A stretch of DNA of 64,000 bases from Kerstersia sp052103615. Lineage in GTDB: Bacteria; Pseudomonadota; Gammaproteobacteria; Burkholderiales; Burkholderiaceae_B. A program made the position numbers and the translations under genes. Where the stretch lies: contig NZ_JBQEKA010000003.1 in the NCBI RefSeq assembly GCF_052103615.1, forward strand, positions 55,669 through 119,668, in the 5' to 3' direction. The notes under the pieces are model-generated. The model was given only the letters and a program-made list of their open reading frames with translations, was not told where the DNA came from and did no database searches. Of this stretch, positions 16,785-26,900 are shown piece after piece; positions within the stretch are counted from its first letter, which is position 1, and the number at the start of each line of letters is the position of its first letter.

Positions 16785-17543
16785 TCAATACGCGCCAGAC
16801 AGCAGCGCGCCCGCTCCCGGCACCACCGCTTCCAGCCCCAGCCCCTTGAGCATGGCGTAGGTCGTGGCGACCGCCGCTGTCAGCACCGGCTTGCCGGTCT
16901 GGGCCTCGACCGTGGCCACGGCAGGCAGCGACGGCATCTGGACGCAAGCCGACAGCACGATGGCATCGACCCCGCTAGTATCCATTTCCGCCACAATGCC
17001 GGGCAGGCGCGCCGGATCATGCCGGCCCACTTCCAGGTTGTCGGGAATCTCCAGCGCGCGCCATGTCGCCACTTCCACGCCTTCGTTCTCGATGTAATCC
17101 ACGACCAGTTGCGTCAGCGGCACCATATAGGGCGCCACCAGCGCAATCCGGCGCGCGCCAATCACGCGCAGCGCATCCACCAGGGCGCCTGCGCTGGTAA
17201 TCACCGGCGCCGTGCCGCCGTTGTCCGCCGTGCGCTGGCGCAGGCGGGCTTCGGATTGGCGGTGATACCCCTTGCCCGTCGCCATGATGGCCACCAGACA
17301 GGCATAGCCCAGGACATCCACCCTGGCATCGCTCAGTTCCAGCGCGCAGCGGTCCGATTCCTCGTCCATGGCGGCCAGCTCTTCCTTGGTGACTTTCTTC
17401 ATGCGCATGCGCGCCGAATGGAAGGTGAAGCGCTCTGCCGGCCGCACCTGTTCGCGCAGGCGCAGCATGGCGGGGATCTCGGTTTCCATGGTGGTATTCG
17501 AACTCGGCACGATCTGGCCGATCCGGTATTGCTTGACTGACAT
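16785..17543 (-). CDS. nicE: Maleate cis-trans isomerase
   Basis: A 252-residue Asp/Glu racemase-superfamily enzyme isomerising maleate to fumarate, the final step delivering carbon to the TCA cycle. The two catalytic cysteines expected for the family are Cys82 (LGYACLVAI) and Cys200 (LSACVQMPSLP). The N-terminal GQIVPSSNTTMETE substrate loop is typical of maleate isomerase. A strong ribosome-binding site (AAAGGAG) precedes the start. It is the first enzyme gene after the ABC transporter genes in the same orientation. Confidence 0.92.
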   Translation of the reverse strand: MSVKQYRIGQIVPSSNTTMETEIPAMLRLREQVRPAERFTFHSARMRMKKVTKEELAAMDEESDRCALELSDARVDVLGYACLVAIMATGKGYHRQSEARLRQRTADNGGTAPVITSAGALVDALRVIGARRIALVAPYMVPLTQLVVDYIENEGVEVATWRALEIPDNLEVGRHDPARLPGIVAEMDTSGVDAIVLSACVQMPSLPAVATVEAQTGKPVLTAAVATTYAMLKGLGLEAVVPGAGALLSGAY

Positions 17544-17594
17544 GCGTTGCTCCTTTCAAAAGGAATGGGCGGGGCCTTCAGAATGCGGCGGGCA

Positions 17595-18637
17595 TCAGGC
17601 CCGGCTCCGAAAACGATCCAGATACAGGGCAAGCAGAATCACCGCGCCCAGCACGATGTCCTGCAGATAGCCATCGACTTCAATCAGATTCATGCCGTTG
17701 GAGAGCACCGAGATGAACAGCGCGCCCATCACAGCATTGAGAACGCCGCCAACCCCGCCTTGCAGGCTGAGCCCGCCCACCACGGCCGCAGCGATGCTGG
17801 GCAGCAGCAGGCTGCTGCCCATGCCGGGTTCCCCGGAACCGGTACGCGCCGTCAGCATCAGCGCGCCGACCGCCGTCAGCAGGGCGGCATACAGATACAC
17901 CCGCACGGTCGTACGGCGCACAGCGATACCCGCCACGGCCGTGGCCACCGGATTGCTGCCCACCAGCACAATGCTGCGCCCGAACACCGTGCGCCGCAGC
18001 ATCCAGTGCGTGCCCAGGCACAGCGCGGCCGCAATCCAGACCGGTACCGCCAGCCCCAGCCAGCGCGCCTCGTACAGCACGATGCTGAAAGCATCCGGCA
18101 GGTCAAACACCGGGCGGCCCCCCGTTACCATGGACGCGATCCCGAAAGCCGCGCTCATGGAACCCAAGGTGACAATGAAGGGATTCACACGCAGGCGCGC
18201 CGTGCACCAGCCATTGAACAGGCCCAGCAATGCGCCCACCGCCAGCCCTGCCGCCACGCCTGCCAGCACGATCCCGCCAACCGGCAGGCCCGCGCCATCG
18301 AGCGNNNNNNNNNNACCCCGTAACCGGTTCTTTGAATGGCTCAGTGGCGCAGTTTATGCGCGAACGCGCACACGCTGACCAGCGACACACAGGCGCCCAG
18401 TGACAGGTCGAACCCCCGCGCCAGAATGACGACCATCTGCGCCGTGGCGAATATCGCCATATAGCTGGTCTGCACCAGCAAGTTCAGCAGATTGCGGCCG
18501 GAGACAATGCGCGGCTCCACCAGCGCCAGCCCCAGCAGCAGCAAGGGCGCCAGCAGCCAGAACACATTGCGGCCGGCGCACGCCGCGCCCTCGCGGCAGC
18601 GCTGCGCCACCGCGCCAGTTTGCAAAGTGCGGATCAT
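17595..18637 (-). CDS. CUT2-type ABC transporter permease, interrupted by an assembly gap
   Basis: An RbsC-like inner-membrane permease in two parts. The N-terminal part (18341-18637) covers the first helices up to GFDLSLGACVSLVSVC. The C-terminal part (17595 to about 18304) runs from the fourth helix region to the end and includes VNPFIVTLGSM, the CUT2 coupling helix region. Between them are 10 N (18305-18314), a change of reading frame and an in-frame stop at 18341-18343. The sequence at about 18315-18352 does not fit the family. Either the gap flanks are misassembled or an inserted element lies there, so I cannot say whether the gene is functional. The start overlaps the upstream permease stop. 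Confidence 0.7.
18305..18314. other. Assembly gap (10 N)
   Basis: Ten undetermined bases inside the permease gene. The true length is unknown. Contig breaks often coincide with repeated sequences such as insertion sequences. Confidence 0.95.
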
Positions 18638-19623
18638 GAGCGGCCTCCTTGGGCACGATGTTTGCGGAACTCTTCCAGCGCGACCACCAGCACGATGAAT
18701 ATCCCCATGACAATGGCCTGGGCCTTGCTGTGTATCCGCAGCAGATCCATCGCGTTATTAAGCAGCAGCAAAAAGAGCGCGCCCAGCGCCACACGCGCCG
18801 CCTTGCCCACGCCGCCCTGCAGGCTCACGCCCGCGATCACCGCCGCGCCTATGCTCTGCAACGCAATCGTATCTTCCAGCGAACCCTGGCCCGACCCCAG
18901 CTGCGCCGTCAGCAACAGGCTGGCCACCGCAGCCAGCAATGCGCAGGCGACATACACCAGGACCTGGCAGCGGCGCACGGGCAGGCCGGATACCCGTGCC
19001 GCCTGCGTATTGCCGCCCACCGCGTACAGATGCACGCCCAGCACCGTCCGGCCCTGCACCCAGGCCACCAGACCGATGGCCAGCGCAGCCAGATAGACGG
19101 CCGCAGGCACACCCAGCCACAAGGAACGCCCCCACTCCACAAACCCTTCCGGCAAGCCATATACCGGAATGCCATTGGTCAGCAGCAAGGCCAAACCGCC
19201 AGCCATGGATGCCGTTGCCAAGGTCACCATGAAAGGCGCGATCCCCAGCCACGCCACGCACAAGCCATTGACCAGCCCGACCAGCGCCCCGGCGCCCAAA
19301 CCGGCCAAGACGCCCAGCAACACGCCGGCTTGCGGCCCCAGGGCCGCCGAGGCATGCACCATCACGCTGGCGCTGACCACACTGACCAGGGCCATGACCG
19401 CCCCCACGGACAAATCAAACCCCCGTGACACCAGCACCAGCATCTGCCCGATGGACACAATCATCAGCAAGGCTGCGCCGCGCAACAGGTTCAGCAGATT
19501 CTGCCCGCTCAGAAAACGCGGCTCGGCCAGCGCCAGCGCCACGGCAACCAGCACCATCGCCACCGGCAACAAATCCAGGGCCGCCACGCGGCGCCAGGCC
19601 CCCTGCATCGCTATCGCATTCAT
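18634..19623 (-). CDS. CUT2-type ABC transporter permease (RbsC-like)
   Basis: A 329-residue inner-membrane permease with eight to ten hydrophobic helices. Family marks are the SGQNLLNLLRGAALLMIVSIGQMLVLVSRGFDLSVG region and GIAPFMVTLATASMAGGLALL, the ABC-interacting segment of CUT2 permeases. Its start overlaps the ATPase stop and its stop overlaps the next permease start, so ATPase and both permeases are translationally coupled. Two non-identical permeases imply a heterodimeric channel. Substrate: see the TorT-like receptor and the nic genes. Confidence 0.88.
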   Translation of the reverse strand: MNAIAMQGAWRRVAALDLLPVAMVLVAVALALAEPRFLSGQNLLNLLRGAALLMIVSIGQMLVLVSRGFDLSVGAVMALVSVVSASVMVHASAALGPQAGVLLGVLAGLGAGALVGLVNGLCVAWLGIAPFMVTLATASMAGGLALLLTNGIPVYGLPEGFVEWGRSLWLGVPAAVYLAALAIGLVAWVQGRTVLGVHLYAVGGNTQAARVSGLPVRRCQVLVYVACALLAAVASLLLTAQLGSGQGSLEDTIALQSIGAAVIAGVSLQGGVGKAARVALGALFLLLLNNAMDLLRIHSKAQAIVMGIFIVLVVALEEFRKHRAQGGRS

Positions 19624-21182
19624 GCCGCCTCCCGTTGCGCGGGCCGCGCGAAAAAATGAGCCAGAATGGCGGCTTCCGAAAATTCCTCGCGCTGCAAATG
19701 GGCGACGACCCGTCCCTCATGCATGACATAAATGCGGTGCGCCAGCCCCATGACTTCGGGCAGTTCCGAGGACACCAGCACCACTGTCTTGCCAGCCGCC
19801 ACCAGCTCCTGCATCAAGCCATAGACCTCCAGCTTGGCGCCGACATCTATGCCTACCGTGGGCTCGTCAAACATGAAAATATCCATGGGGCGGGTCATGC
19901 CGCGCGCCAGCAGCACTTTCTGGCGGTTGCCGCCGGACAACCCGCCGACGGCGCGCTCGATCTGCGGCGGCCGCAATCGCAGCCGCGTCAGGATATCGGT
20001 GATCTGGCGGTGTTCTCCGCCCAGCCGCAGCATGCCGGCACGCGCATAAGCCCCGGTATCCAGCGCCGCCATCGACGCGTTTTCACGGATAGGCCGGCTC
20101 AGCGCCAGGCCTTCACGCGCCCGGTCCGAGGGGAAATAGCACACCCCGCGGCGCAGCGACCCGGACGGGTCCGGCGCGCTAATGACGGCCTCCCCTTGCA
20201 GCACTCGTCCTGCTGCCACACGTTCCAGGCCATACACGGCACGGATCAATTCGGATTTGCCACACCCGACCAGACCGGCAATCCCGACGATTTCACCGGA
20301 ACGGGCTTCAATGCTGGCGTCCCGCACACGGCCATCTTCCAGCGTCAGGCCCTCGGTACGCAACGTGACCGGCCCGGGCACAGCCGGAATGTCCGGGAAC
20401 AGCACGCCCACCTTGCGCCCGGTCATCAACTCGATCAATTGCGCCTCGCTGGTATCTTGCCAGCGCACGGTCGCAATATGGCGGCCATCCCTCAAGACCG
20501 TCACACGGTCGGCCAGACGGGCGATTTCACGCATCCGGTGCGAGACATAAATGATCGCCACGCCCTGCTCGCGCAACTGGTCCACCAGGCCGAACAGTTT
20601 CTCGGCTTCGGCATCCGTCAGCGATGCCGTCGGTTCGTCCAGGATCAACACTCTGGTGTCGGTGGCGGCGCCGCTGCCCTGCCCGGCCGCCATCATGGCC
20701 TTGGCGATTTCGACCATCTGCTGGCGGGCACGCGAGAGGCGATTGACCGGGCAGGCAGGATCCAGCTCGAAACCCAGCCGTGCCAGCACTTCGCTGGCGC
20801 GTGAGCGCATGGCGGCGCGATCCAGCACCCCCAGCCGGGCAGGTTCGCGCCCCAGGAACAGGTTTTGTTCCACGCTCAGCTCAGGCACCAGGCTGAACTC
20901 CTGGAAGACCGGCTGAATGCCCAGGCGCCGGGCCCGTACCGGGGTCAGCTGCGTCAGCGGCGCGCCGTCGAACAGATAGCGCCCGGCATCCGGCCCGAAC
21001 GTGCCGGCGATGATATTGATGATGGTGGACTTGCCTGCGCCATTCTCCCCGAACAGCACATGCACCTCACCGGCATGCAACTCAAAATCCACGCCATCGA
21101 GCGCCCGCACACCCGGAAAGGTCTTGACGATCCCCTCCAGGCGCAGCAACGGCGCGCCGGTCTTGGTTTCGACTGTGCTCAT
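19620..21182 (-). CDS. CUT2-type ABC transporter ATPase with two nucleotide-binding domains
   Basis: A 520-residue RbsA/XylG-like ATPase. The first domain has Walker A GENGAGKST, the signature LSRARQQMVEIAKAM and Walker B VLILDEPT. The second has a degenerate Walker A (GLVGCGKSEL) and the signature LSGGNRQKVLLARGM with FMFDEPTVGIDVG. This double arrangement with a weaker second P-loop is normal for CUT2 importers. Coupled to the permeases downstream; 13 bases separate it from the binding-protein gene upstream. Confidence 0.92.
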   Translation of the reverse strand: MSTVETKTGAPLLRLEGIVKTFPGVRALDGVDFELHAGEVHVLFGENGAGKSTIINIIAGTFGPDAGRYLFDGAPLTQLTPVRARRLGIQPVFQEFSLVPELSVEQNLFLGREPARLGVLDRAAMRSRASEVLARLGFELDPACPVNRLSRARQQMVEIAKAMMAAGQGSGAATDTRVLILDEPTASLTDAEAEKLFGLVDQLREQGVAIIYVSHRMREIARLADRVTVLRDGRHIATVRWQDTSEAQLIELMTGRKVGVLFPDIPAVPGPVTLRTEGLTLEDGRVRDASIEARSGEIVGIAGLVGCGKSELIRAVYGLERVAAGRVLQGEAVISAPDPSGSLRRGVCYFPSDRAREGLALSRPIRENASMAALDTGAYARAGMLRLGGEHRQITDILTRLRLRPPQIERAVGGLSGGNRQKVLLARGMTRPMDIFMFDEPTVGIDVGAKLEVYGLMQELVAAGKTVVLVSSELPEVMGLAHRIYVMHEGRVVAHLQREEFSEAAILAHFFARPAQREAA

Positions 21183-21194
21183 GGCCGTGTCCTG

Positions 21195-22256
21195 TCAGCG
21201 TGCCGCGGGAGCCGCCACCGAATACTCGGCACGGAATCCCGCCGGCGCCAGGACTTCTTCCATCCGGATCTCCGGCAGGCTTTCACGCGACACCATGCGG
21301 GGAATCGGGCTGAGATAGGCGGGCACGGTTTTGCCTTCCAGCACCTGCACTGCCAGATCCACGGCCAGGCGGCCCTGCAATACCGGGTACTGCGTCGCAA
21401 AACCGGCAATTTCCCCCTTGTTGAGCGCATCCAGCATGGCCTGGTTTTCATAGGCCGACAGCAACTTCACATCGGCCCTGCCCGCCTCGCGAATCGCGCC
21501 AATGGCGGCTTCCACCATCGTCGCACTGCCCCACAGCACATTCAGATCGGGGTAGGCCTGCAAGGCGTTTTGCACCAGGCGCAATTGCACCGCCACGCCG
21601 GTATCCCCATATTTTTCATCCAGCAGTTCCAGCTTGGGGCTGGCATCGACCACGCGCTTGAAACCCGTAGCAAACTGTTCGGCCCAGCCCGACCCGGCAG
21701 GCCCGGGCAGCGCCACGATGCGCGCCTGCGCATCCCCCAGGCTATCGGCCAGATAGCGGCCAGTCTGCTCACCCATGATGGTGTTGTCAGCAAACACCTT
21801 GGCCGCTGTCGGCGCCTTGTCCACCGGGTTCAACACTGCGATCACGGGCTTGCCCGCGCGCTGCGCTTCGCGGAATTTGCGCGCCAGCCCGGCTTCGGAA
21901 ATCGCGCCGACAATCAGCGCATCGAAATCGGATGCCATGCAATCATCGAACTGCGACAGTTGCTTGGGCAGGTTTTCATACCCGCCAGCTTGATACACCG
22001 TCACGCCCACGCCTTGCCGCTTGGCTTCTTCGACAATCCCGTAGTCCACCGCCAGCCAGATGGTGTCTTTCATATGCGGGAACAGGGCGCAGATTTTCCA
22101 AGGCCGGGCAGCATGCTCCTGGGGCGTATATTCCAGCTGGCGCGCCTGTCCCGCGCTCAAATCCTCCACCGTCACCGGCCACCAATCGGCCCCGGGCTGG
22201 GCACAGGCCAGGGCGGGTAGCAACATAGCGGTCGCAGCAAGCCATTTTCTTATCAT
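21195..22256 (-). CDS. TorT-like periplasmic binding protein of the ABC importer
   Basis: A 353-residue type-I periplasmic binding protein. The signal peptide is MIRKWLAATAMLLPALACAQ. The mature part resembles the TMAO sensor partner TorT more than RbsB: WKICALFPHMKDTIWLAVDYG, QAGGYENLPKQLSQFDDC and PGPAGSGWAEQF have direct TorT counterparts. It is nevertheless the first gene of an ABC operon, with no TorS-like kinase nearby, so it is most likely a transport receptor. The start at 22256 follows AAAGGTG; an ATG at 22340 lies inside the operator palindrome. The ligand may be a pyridine compound given the nic genes, which is inference. Confidence 0.8.
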   Translation of the reverse strand: MIRKWLAATAMLLPALACAQPGADWWPVTVEDLSAGQARQLEYTPQEHAARPWKICALFPHMKDTIWLAVDYGIVEEAKRQGVGVTVYQAGGYENLPKQLSQFDDCMASDFDALIVGAISEAGLARKFREAQRAGKPVIAVLNPVDKAPTAAKVFADNTIMGEQTGRYLADSLGDAQARIVALPGPAGSGWAEQFATGFKRVVDASPKLELLDEKYGDTGVAVQLRLVQNALQAYPDLNVLWGSATMVEAAIGAIREAGRADVKLLSAYENQAMLDALNKGEIAGFATQYPVLQGRLAVDLAVQVLEGKTVPAYLSPIPRMVSRESLPEIRMEEVLAPAGFRAEYSVAAPAAR

Positions 22257-22340
22257 CGTGTTCACCTTTATCGTCAGGACAAGCAGGAAACAAAAGGATG
22301 GGAGCCGGCCGCATTGCAGCGTCGCGAGACGGCCTCGCAA

Positions 22341-22368
22341 TTAATTGTTCATTCGAACGACCAATTAA
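22341..22368. promoter_or_regulatory. Palindromic operator upstream of the importer-nic operon
   Basis: A 28-bp dyad with TTAATTG (22341-22347) and CAATTAA (22362-22368) as outer arms and TTCGAA at its centre; 24 of 28 positions are symmetric. It lies 85 bases before the TorT-like gene and about 160 bases past the end of the TetR gene. Size and symmetry fit a TetR-type binding site. Confidence 0.55.
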
Positions 22369-22530
22369 AGGCCAAAATCGAACTTCCCTCATTCAGGATA
22401 TGCCTGCATTGACGATACAGACAGGTGGGTATAGGAAAATAAACCGGGCGGGCCGCCGCCCGCGCTGGGGCGCGTTGCGACGCGCTGTAATACGTTGTGG
22501 TGCGTTGTGATGCGTTGGGCGCAGCAGGAC

Positions 22531-23262
22531 TTAGCGCTGCGCGACCGCCTTGCGCCGCCGCGCCGCTGGCGCTGGTGCCGGTGCCGGTATTGCCGTCGTC
22601 GGCGCCATCATCCCGGTAGATAGGAAATTCGTCAGCCGCGCCAGCAATTCACTGGTGTCGCCATTGTGCTGGAACCGCCCGCCAGACAAATCCGCCAGGC
22701 GATCCACATCCGACAGCATGTACAGATAGGCGCCAATCAGAAAGACGAAACGCCAGGCCAGATCTTCGGCATGCACATCGGGCAAAAGCTGCTCCAGCAC
22801 CGCGATATAACGCTTGGAGGAAGCGTCATAGACCTTGCGGCGCAATTGGAATGCCATTTCTTCCGGCTCGTTGTGCAAACGCGCCTGCAGTCTGACGAAG
22901 GCCAGCCCGCCAGGGCCGCTGGCCTTCATGTCGAACTGCGGCTGCAGGTAGGCGTGCAACAGTTCGCGCACGGTTGGCGCGCCTGCCGTCCTGGCCAGCA
23001 ATTCATCCAGGCTGCGCATGCGCTGCTCACCCAGCCAGTTGCCCCGGCGGGTGAAGACTTCTTCGAACAATACCTGCTTGGATTGAAAGTAGTACGCGAT
23101 CATGGATTGACGCACACCTGCCGCTGCGGCGATCTCTCGCGTCGAGGTCGCAGCATAGCCCTGGCTCGCAAACAGCTGTTCAGCCGCATCCAGAATCAGG
23201 GAACGGGTATCGCGTTCGCCTGCCGGACGCCCTGGGCCTCGGCGGGGGGTTGGAGTCGTCAT
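22531..23262 (-). CDS. TetR family regulator, probable controller of the importer-nic operon
   Basis: A 243-residue repressor. The N-terminal RRGPGRPAGERDTR basic arm precedes the helix-turn-helix (AAEQLFASQGYAATSTREIAAAAGVRQSMIAYYFQSKQVLFEEVF). The C-terminal domain is of the larger CecR/DUF1956-like or acid-responsive TetR kind. It lies directly upstream of the operon in the same orientation, with a 28-bp palindrome between them. In Pseudomonas a TetR protein (NicS) controls part of the nic regulon, so a comparable role is plausible. The start at 23262 was selected by the usual N-terminus; ATG at 23412 adds unrelated residues. Confidence 0.82.
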   Translation of the reverse strand: MTTPTPRRGPGRPAGERDTRSLILDAAEQLFASQGYAATSTREIAAAAGVRQSMIAYYFQSKQVLFEEVFTRRGNWLGEQRMRSLDELLARTAGAPTVRELLHAYLQPQFDMKASGPGGLAFVRLQARLHNEPEEMAFQLRRKVYDASSKRYIAVLEQLLPDVHAEDLAWRFVFLIGAYLYMLSDVDRLADLSGGRFQHNGDTSELLARLTNFLSTGMMAPTTAIPAPAPAPAARRRKAVAQR

Positions 23263-23460
23263 ATCGCTATCTTTCAGTACGTCCGGGGTGTGAATAACGT
23301 CGCATGGTAGCGAATATCCACAACTTTCGCACCGAATGGAAACACCCGCCCCATCAGGCCGCTGCGGCCCGGACGATAGCGGCACCCTGGCCGCCCAGGC
23401 GGCCCGCTGCAAGACCCGCAGCGGCGCGCCCCCTGAACGGCCATGCCGCGCAAGCGCGGT

Positions 23461-23799
23461 TTACCAGGCCGAACCGGCCTCCCACAGCACGGGCACTTCC
23501 GTCTCCCGGGCCTTGCGCAGCATGTCCAGCAGCGGGAAAGCGCGCTGCTTCAGACTGACCGCCTGCGCCATCGGATGCACGGGGTCCTGGTCGCCATCCT
23601 CGGATTCCTCGGCAGGCGCTTCGGCAGCGATTGCCGCTTCCAGCGCGGCAATCGCGCCCGGCAACTGCTCCACACTGAAAACGCCGCGCTTGAGGTCCGC
23701 TTCAGTCACCAGCCGGCCCGCCGCATGCATCACGGCGAGCGCGTGCTTGTCCAGCATCAGAACATCAGATGCCGCTTTTGATTGAAATGTCACCAGCAT
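23461..23799 (-). CDS. DUF1840 domain protein
   Basis: A 112-residue protein of unknown function common in Burkholderiales. It begins MLVTFQSKAASDVLMLDKHALAVMHAAGR and ends with LKQRAFPLLDMLRKARETEVPVLWE, the two conserved blocks of the family, joined by an acidic linker. CGGAGGAAAATACCT precedes the start at 23799. It is soluble with no signal peptide. It is divergent from the Rhs gene and appears monocistronic. Confidence 0.8.
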   Translation of the reverse strand: MLVTFQSKAASDVLMLDKHALAVMHAAGRLVTEADLKRGVFSVEQLPGAIAALEAAIAAEAPAEESEDGDQDPVHPMAQAVSLKQRAFPLLDMLRKARETEVPVLWEAGSAW

Positions 23800-23993
23800 A
23801 GGTATTTTCCTCCGTGGATGAATCTGTTCATTCGTCAGCCTGCCTGGGACGCCGCGGCCGCATGATACCGGCAGGCACTTGCCGCTGAGACAGCCAATCC
23901 CTGGCTGTCCGCGCCCTGCCCGCCCTGCCCGCCCTGCCACTCGCCCTGCCAGTAGCCCTGCAACTTGACCGGCCTTGCCGCCCGCCTGCCATC

Positions 23994-26900
23994 ATGACCA
24001 GACAGCCTGCCCAGCGGCGCGCGCCGCCAGACCGCGTCCCATACTGCCATCATATCCTGAGCGGCCTGTTCTTCGCCCTGCTGCCCGTTCTGCCTCTGGC
24101 AGCGGACGCCCAGGCGCCAGCCGCATCCCGCCTCTCATGCCCCGCCATGCAGCTGGGCCAGCCCTGCCCCGGCCCTGGGCTGACCGCGCCCGGCGCAGCC
24201 GAACCCGCGCTGAACCTGGGGCTGGACAACCCGGTGCATCTGGCCAGCGGCCGGAAATTCCTGCGCGATACGGATCTGCCGGCACACCCGCAGGCGCCAG
24301 GCCTGGAACTCGTGCGCTACTACAACAGCGCCGACCCGCGCCGCCATGCCAGCCCTGGCGCCGCCTGGCAATTTTCCTATGACCTGCGGCTGTATCGCCT
24401 GGCCAACCACCTGCAACTGATCCAGGCCGATGGCAGCCGCCTGCACTTCACTTGCGCCGCCGGCCTGACCGTTTGCCAGCACGAGGGGCAAGGCAGCCTG
24501 CATCTGCAAACAGAAGAACAAACCCATGCCCCAGCGGACGCACCAGCCGATGCTCCTACCGCTGCACCGACCGATGCACAAACCGCTGCGCCTACCGATA
24601 CACAAACCAATGCGCCAGCAGACCGGCAAACACACGAGCCAGCAGGCGGCTGGCAATGGCGCTGGCCTGACGGATCACGGCTGGACTTCCGCCGCGATGG
24701 CTGGCTGGTCAGTCTGCGCCGGCCCGATGGGCGGCTGCTGGCCCGGCTAGACCGCGCTGCGGATGGCAGGCTGCTGGCTGCCCATGGGGCAACGCCTGAC
24801 CGGCAACTGATTTTCCATTACCAGCACGAAACCGGGCGGTCGCCCCGGCTGCACAGCATAGACACTCCGCTGGGCCGCTTCCGCTACCACCATGACGCCG
24901 TGCCTGAGGGCTGGCGGCTAAGCCGCGTGGAGCGCCCCGACGGCATGCAGCGTCATTATGCGCACGACCCCGCTTTGCAGTCCGGCCATCCCCTGGCCAT
25001 TACTGCCAGCGGCCTGTCCGCGCCCGGCCATGCGGCACGCTGGCAACGGCGCTGGCATTACGACCCTGACGCCCGAGTCATACGCCTGGAATATCTCGGC
25101 GCCGACGGCCAGGCCACAGCGGCCTGGCACCTGGAATACCGGGAACCCGCGCACGGCTCGCACGCAGGGCTGACCCGCGTGCGCGGCCCGCAGGGCACGA
25201 CCGATGTCCATTATCTGCGGTATGGCAGCCGCTATCTGCTCTCCCGGATTTCAGGCGCGCCCTGCCCCGGCTGCGCCGCCCCCGGCCTGCAAGCGCAATA
25301 TGATGCCGCCGGACGGCTGAGCGGCCTTAATGGCCTTAATGGCCTCAACGGCCTGCGCCTGCGCCGCCATCCGAACGGCGCCGTGCGTGAACTCGCACTC
25401 TCCGGCAGCGGCTGGCCCGGCCTGCGCCTGCGCTTTGACGCCGCAGGCCGCCCCAGCGCCAGCTACAGCCACCGCACTGGCCTGACCCGCTGGCGTCATG
25501 CCCCGCCCCTTCAACCCATGCAAGCCAGCGGCCCGGACACGGCCAGCGCAAACCGCGCGGCGGGAAGGGCCCCTGCCCATCCCTCAGACAGCCTCCCCGG
25601 CCTCCTTCCTGCCCCTCCCATAAAGTCCTCCGCCAAGCCCCTCGCCGAGCCCATCGCCGAACAACCCGCCGAACCCCCCACTGAACACCGCCACGAACCT
25701 GTCACTGAGCGCTTCACTAAACGCTTGGCCGAGCACGTCACCGAACACTTCACCGAACACGCTACCAAGCACTTCACCGACACCCGCACCAAGCGTCCGC
25801 CTGAACCTTCCACAGAGTCTCACCCTGGGCCGCCCTTCTGGCAGCATGACATCCGTTATGCCAACGGCGACCGCTGGCGTGCCCGCTATGATGCCCAGGG
25901 CCTGCCCACCCACCTGGCGGCCTTGCATCCGCTGCCGCCTCCTGCCCCTTCCAGCCCTTCCAGCCCTCACAGCCCTCACAGCCCTTCCAGCCCTTCCAGC
26001 CCCTCTACGTCTGCAATCGCCACGCCGGCCGCGCTGCACACCCGCCTGGCATGGCAGCATGGCCAGCTGCTGGAGCTGGCCCATCCGCATGAAAGCGAGC
26101 AACGCAAGTACGATGCCGCCGGCCGCCTGCGCGCCCGCCATATCCAGCGCCCCGGCGATGACCAGACACCGGCGCTCACGCTGACTGACCGCTATGACTA
26201 TCACCCTGATGGCAGGCTGGCACGCCACTACTTGCCCGAAGGCGGCCTGCTGTCCTATGCGTGGCAGCGCGGCCGCCTGCACCGCCTGGAATGGCAGGAC
26301 AGCCAGGGCCAGCGCCACCTGATTCTGCAAACCCTACCCGGACAGGCTGGCTATCGCACCGGCAATGGCGTGCACACACTGGGCCAACGCGACGCGCAGG
26401 GCCTGCGCGCGCTCATCAGCGCCCTGCCTGGCGCGCGCACGCCCCTGCTGGCGCAGGCCATCCGCCTGGACCCGGCAGGCCGCCTTGCTGCCGAACAGAT
26501 CCAGACCGGCCACTGGCGCCAGCACTTTCGGTACGCTTACGATGCCTCGGGCCGCCTCGCGGTGATTGCAGCCGCAACACCAGAGGCCGCATCCTTGCCT
26601 GCGCCTGCGGCCAGCGCCACGTATCTGGCCTGGCATGCCGACGGCAGCCTGCAAGGGCTGCGCCCGTCCGCCAGCGCGCCCTTGCCCGGCGGCGCCTGGT
26701 CCTTGCCGCTGCCGCCGCTCACCGAGGATGCCAGCGGCCTGCCCTTGCAGCGCGGCGGCTGGCAACTGGCTTACGATCCGCAACGCCGCCTGCGGCAGGC
26801 CCGGCACCCGGCAAGCCAACTGACCATCGAGTACCTCAACAACGCCCACGGCCAGCGTATCCGCCGCGGCAGCGGGCCGGCAGCCATTCATTATCTTTAC

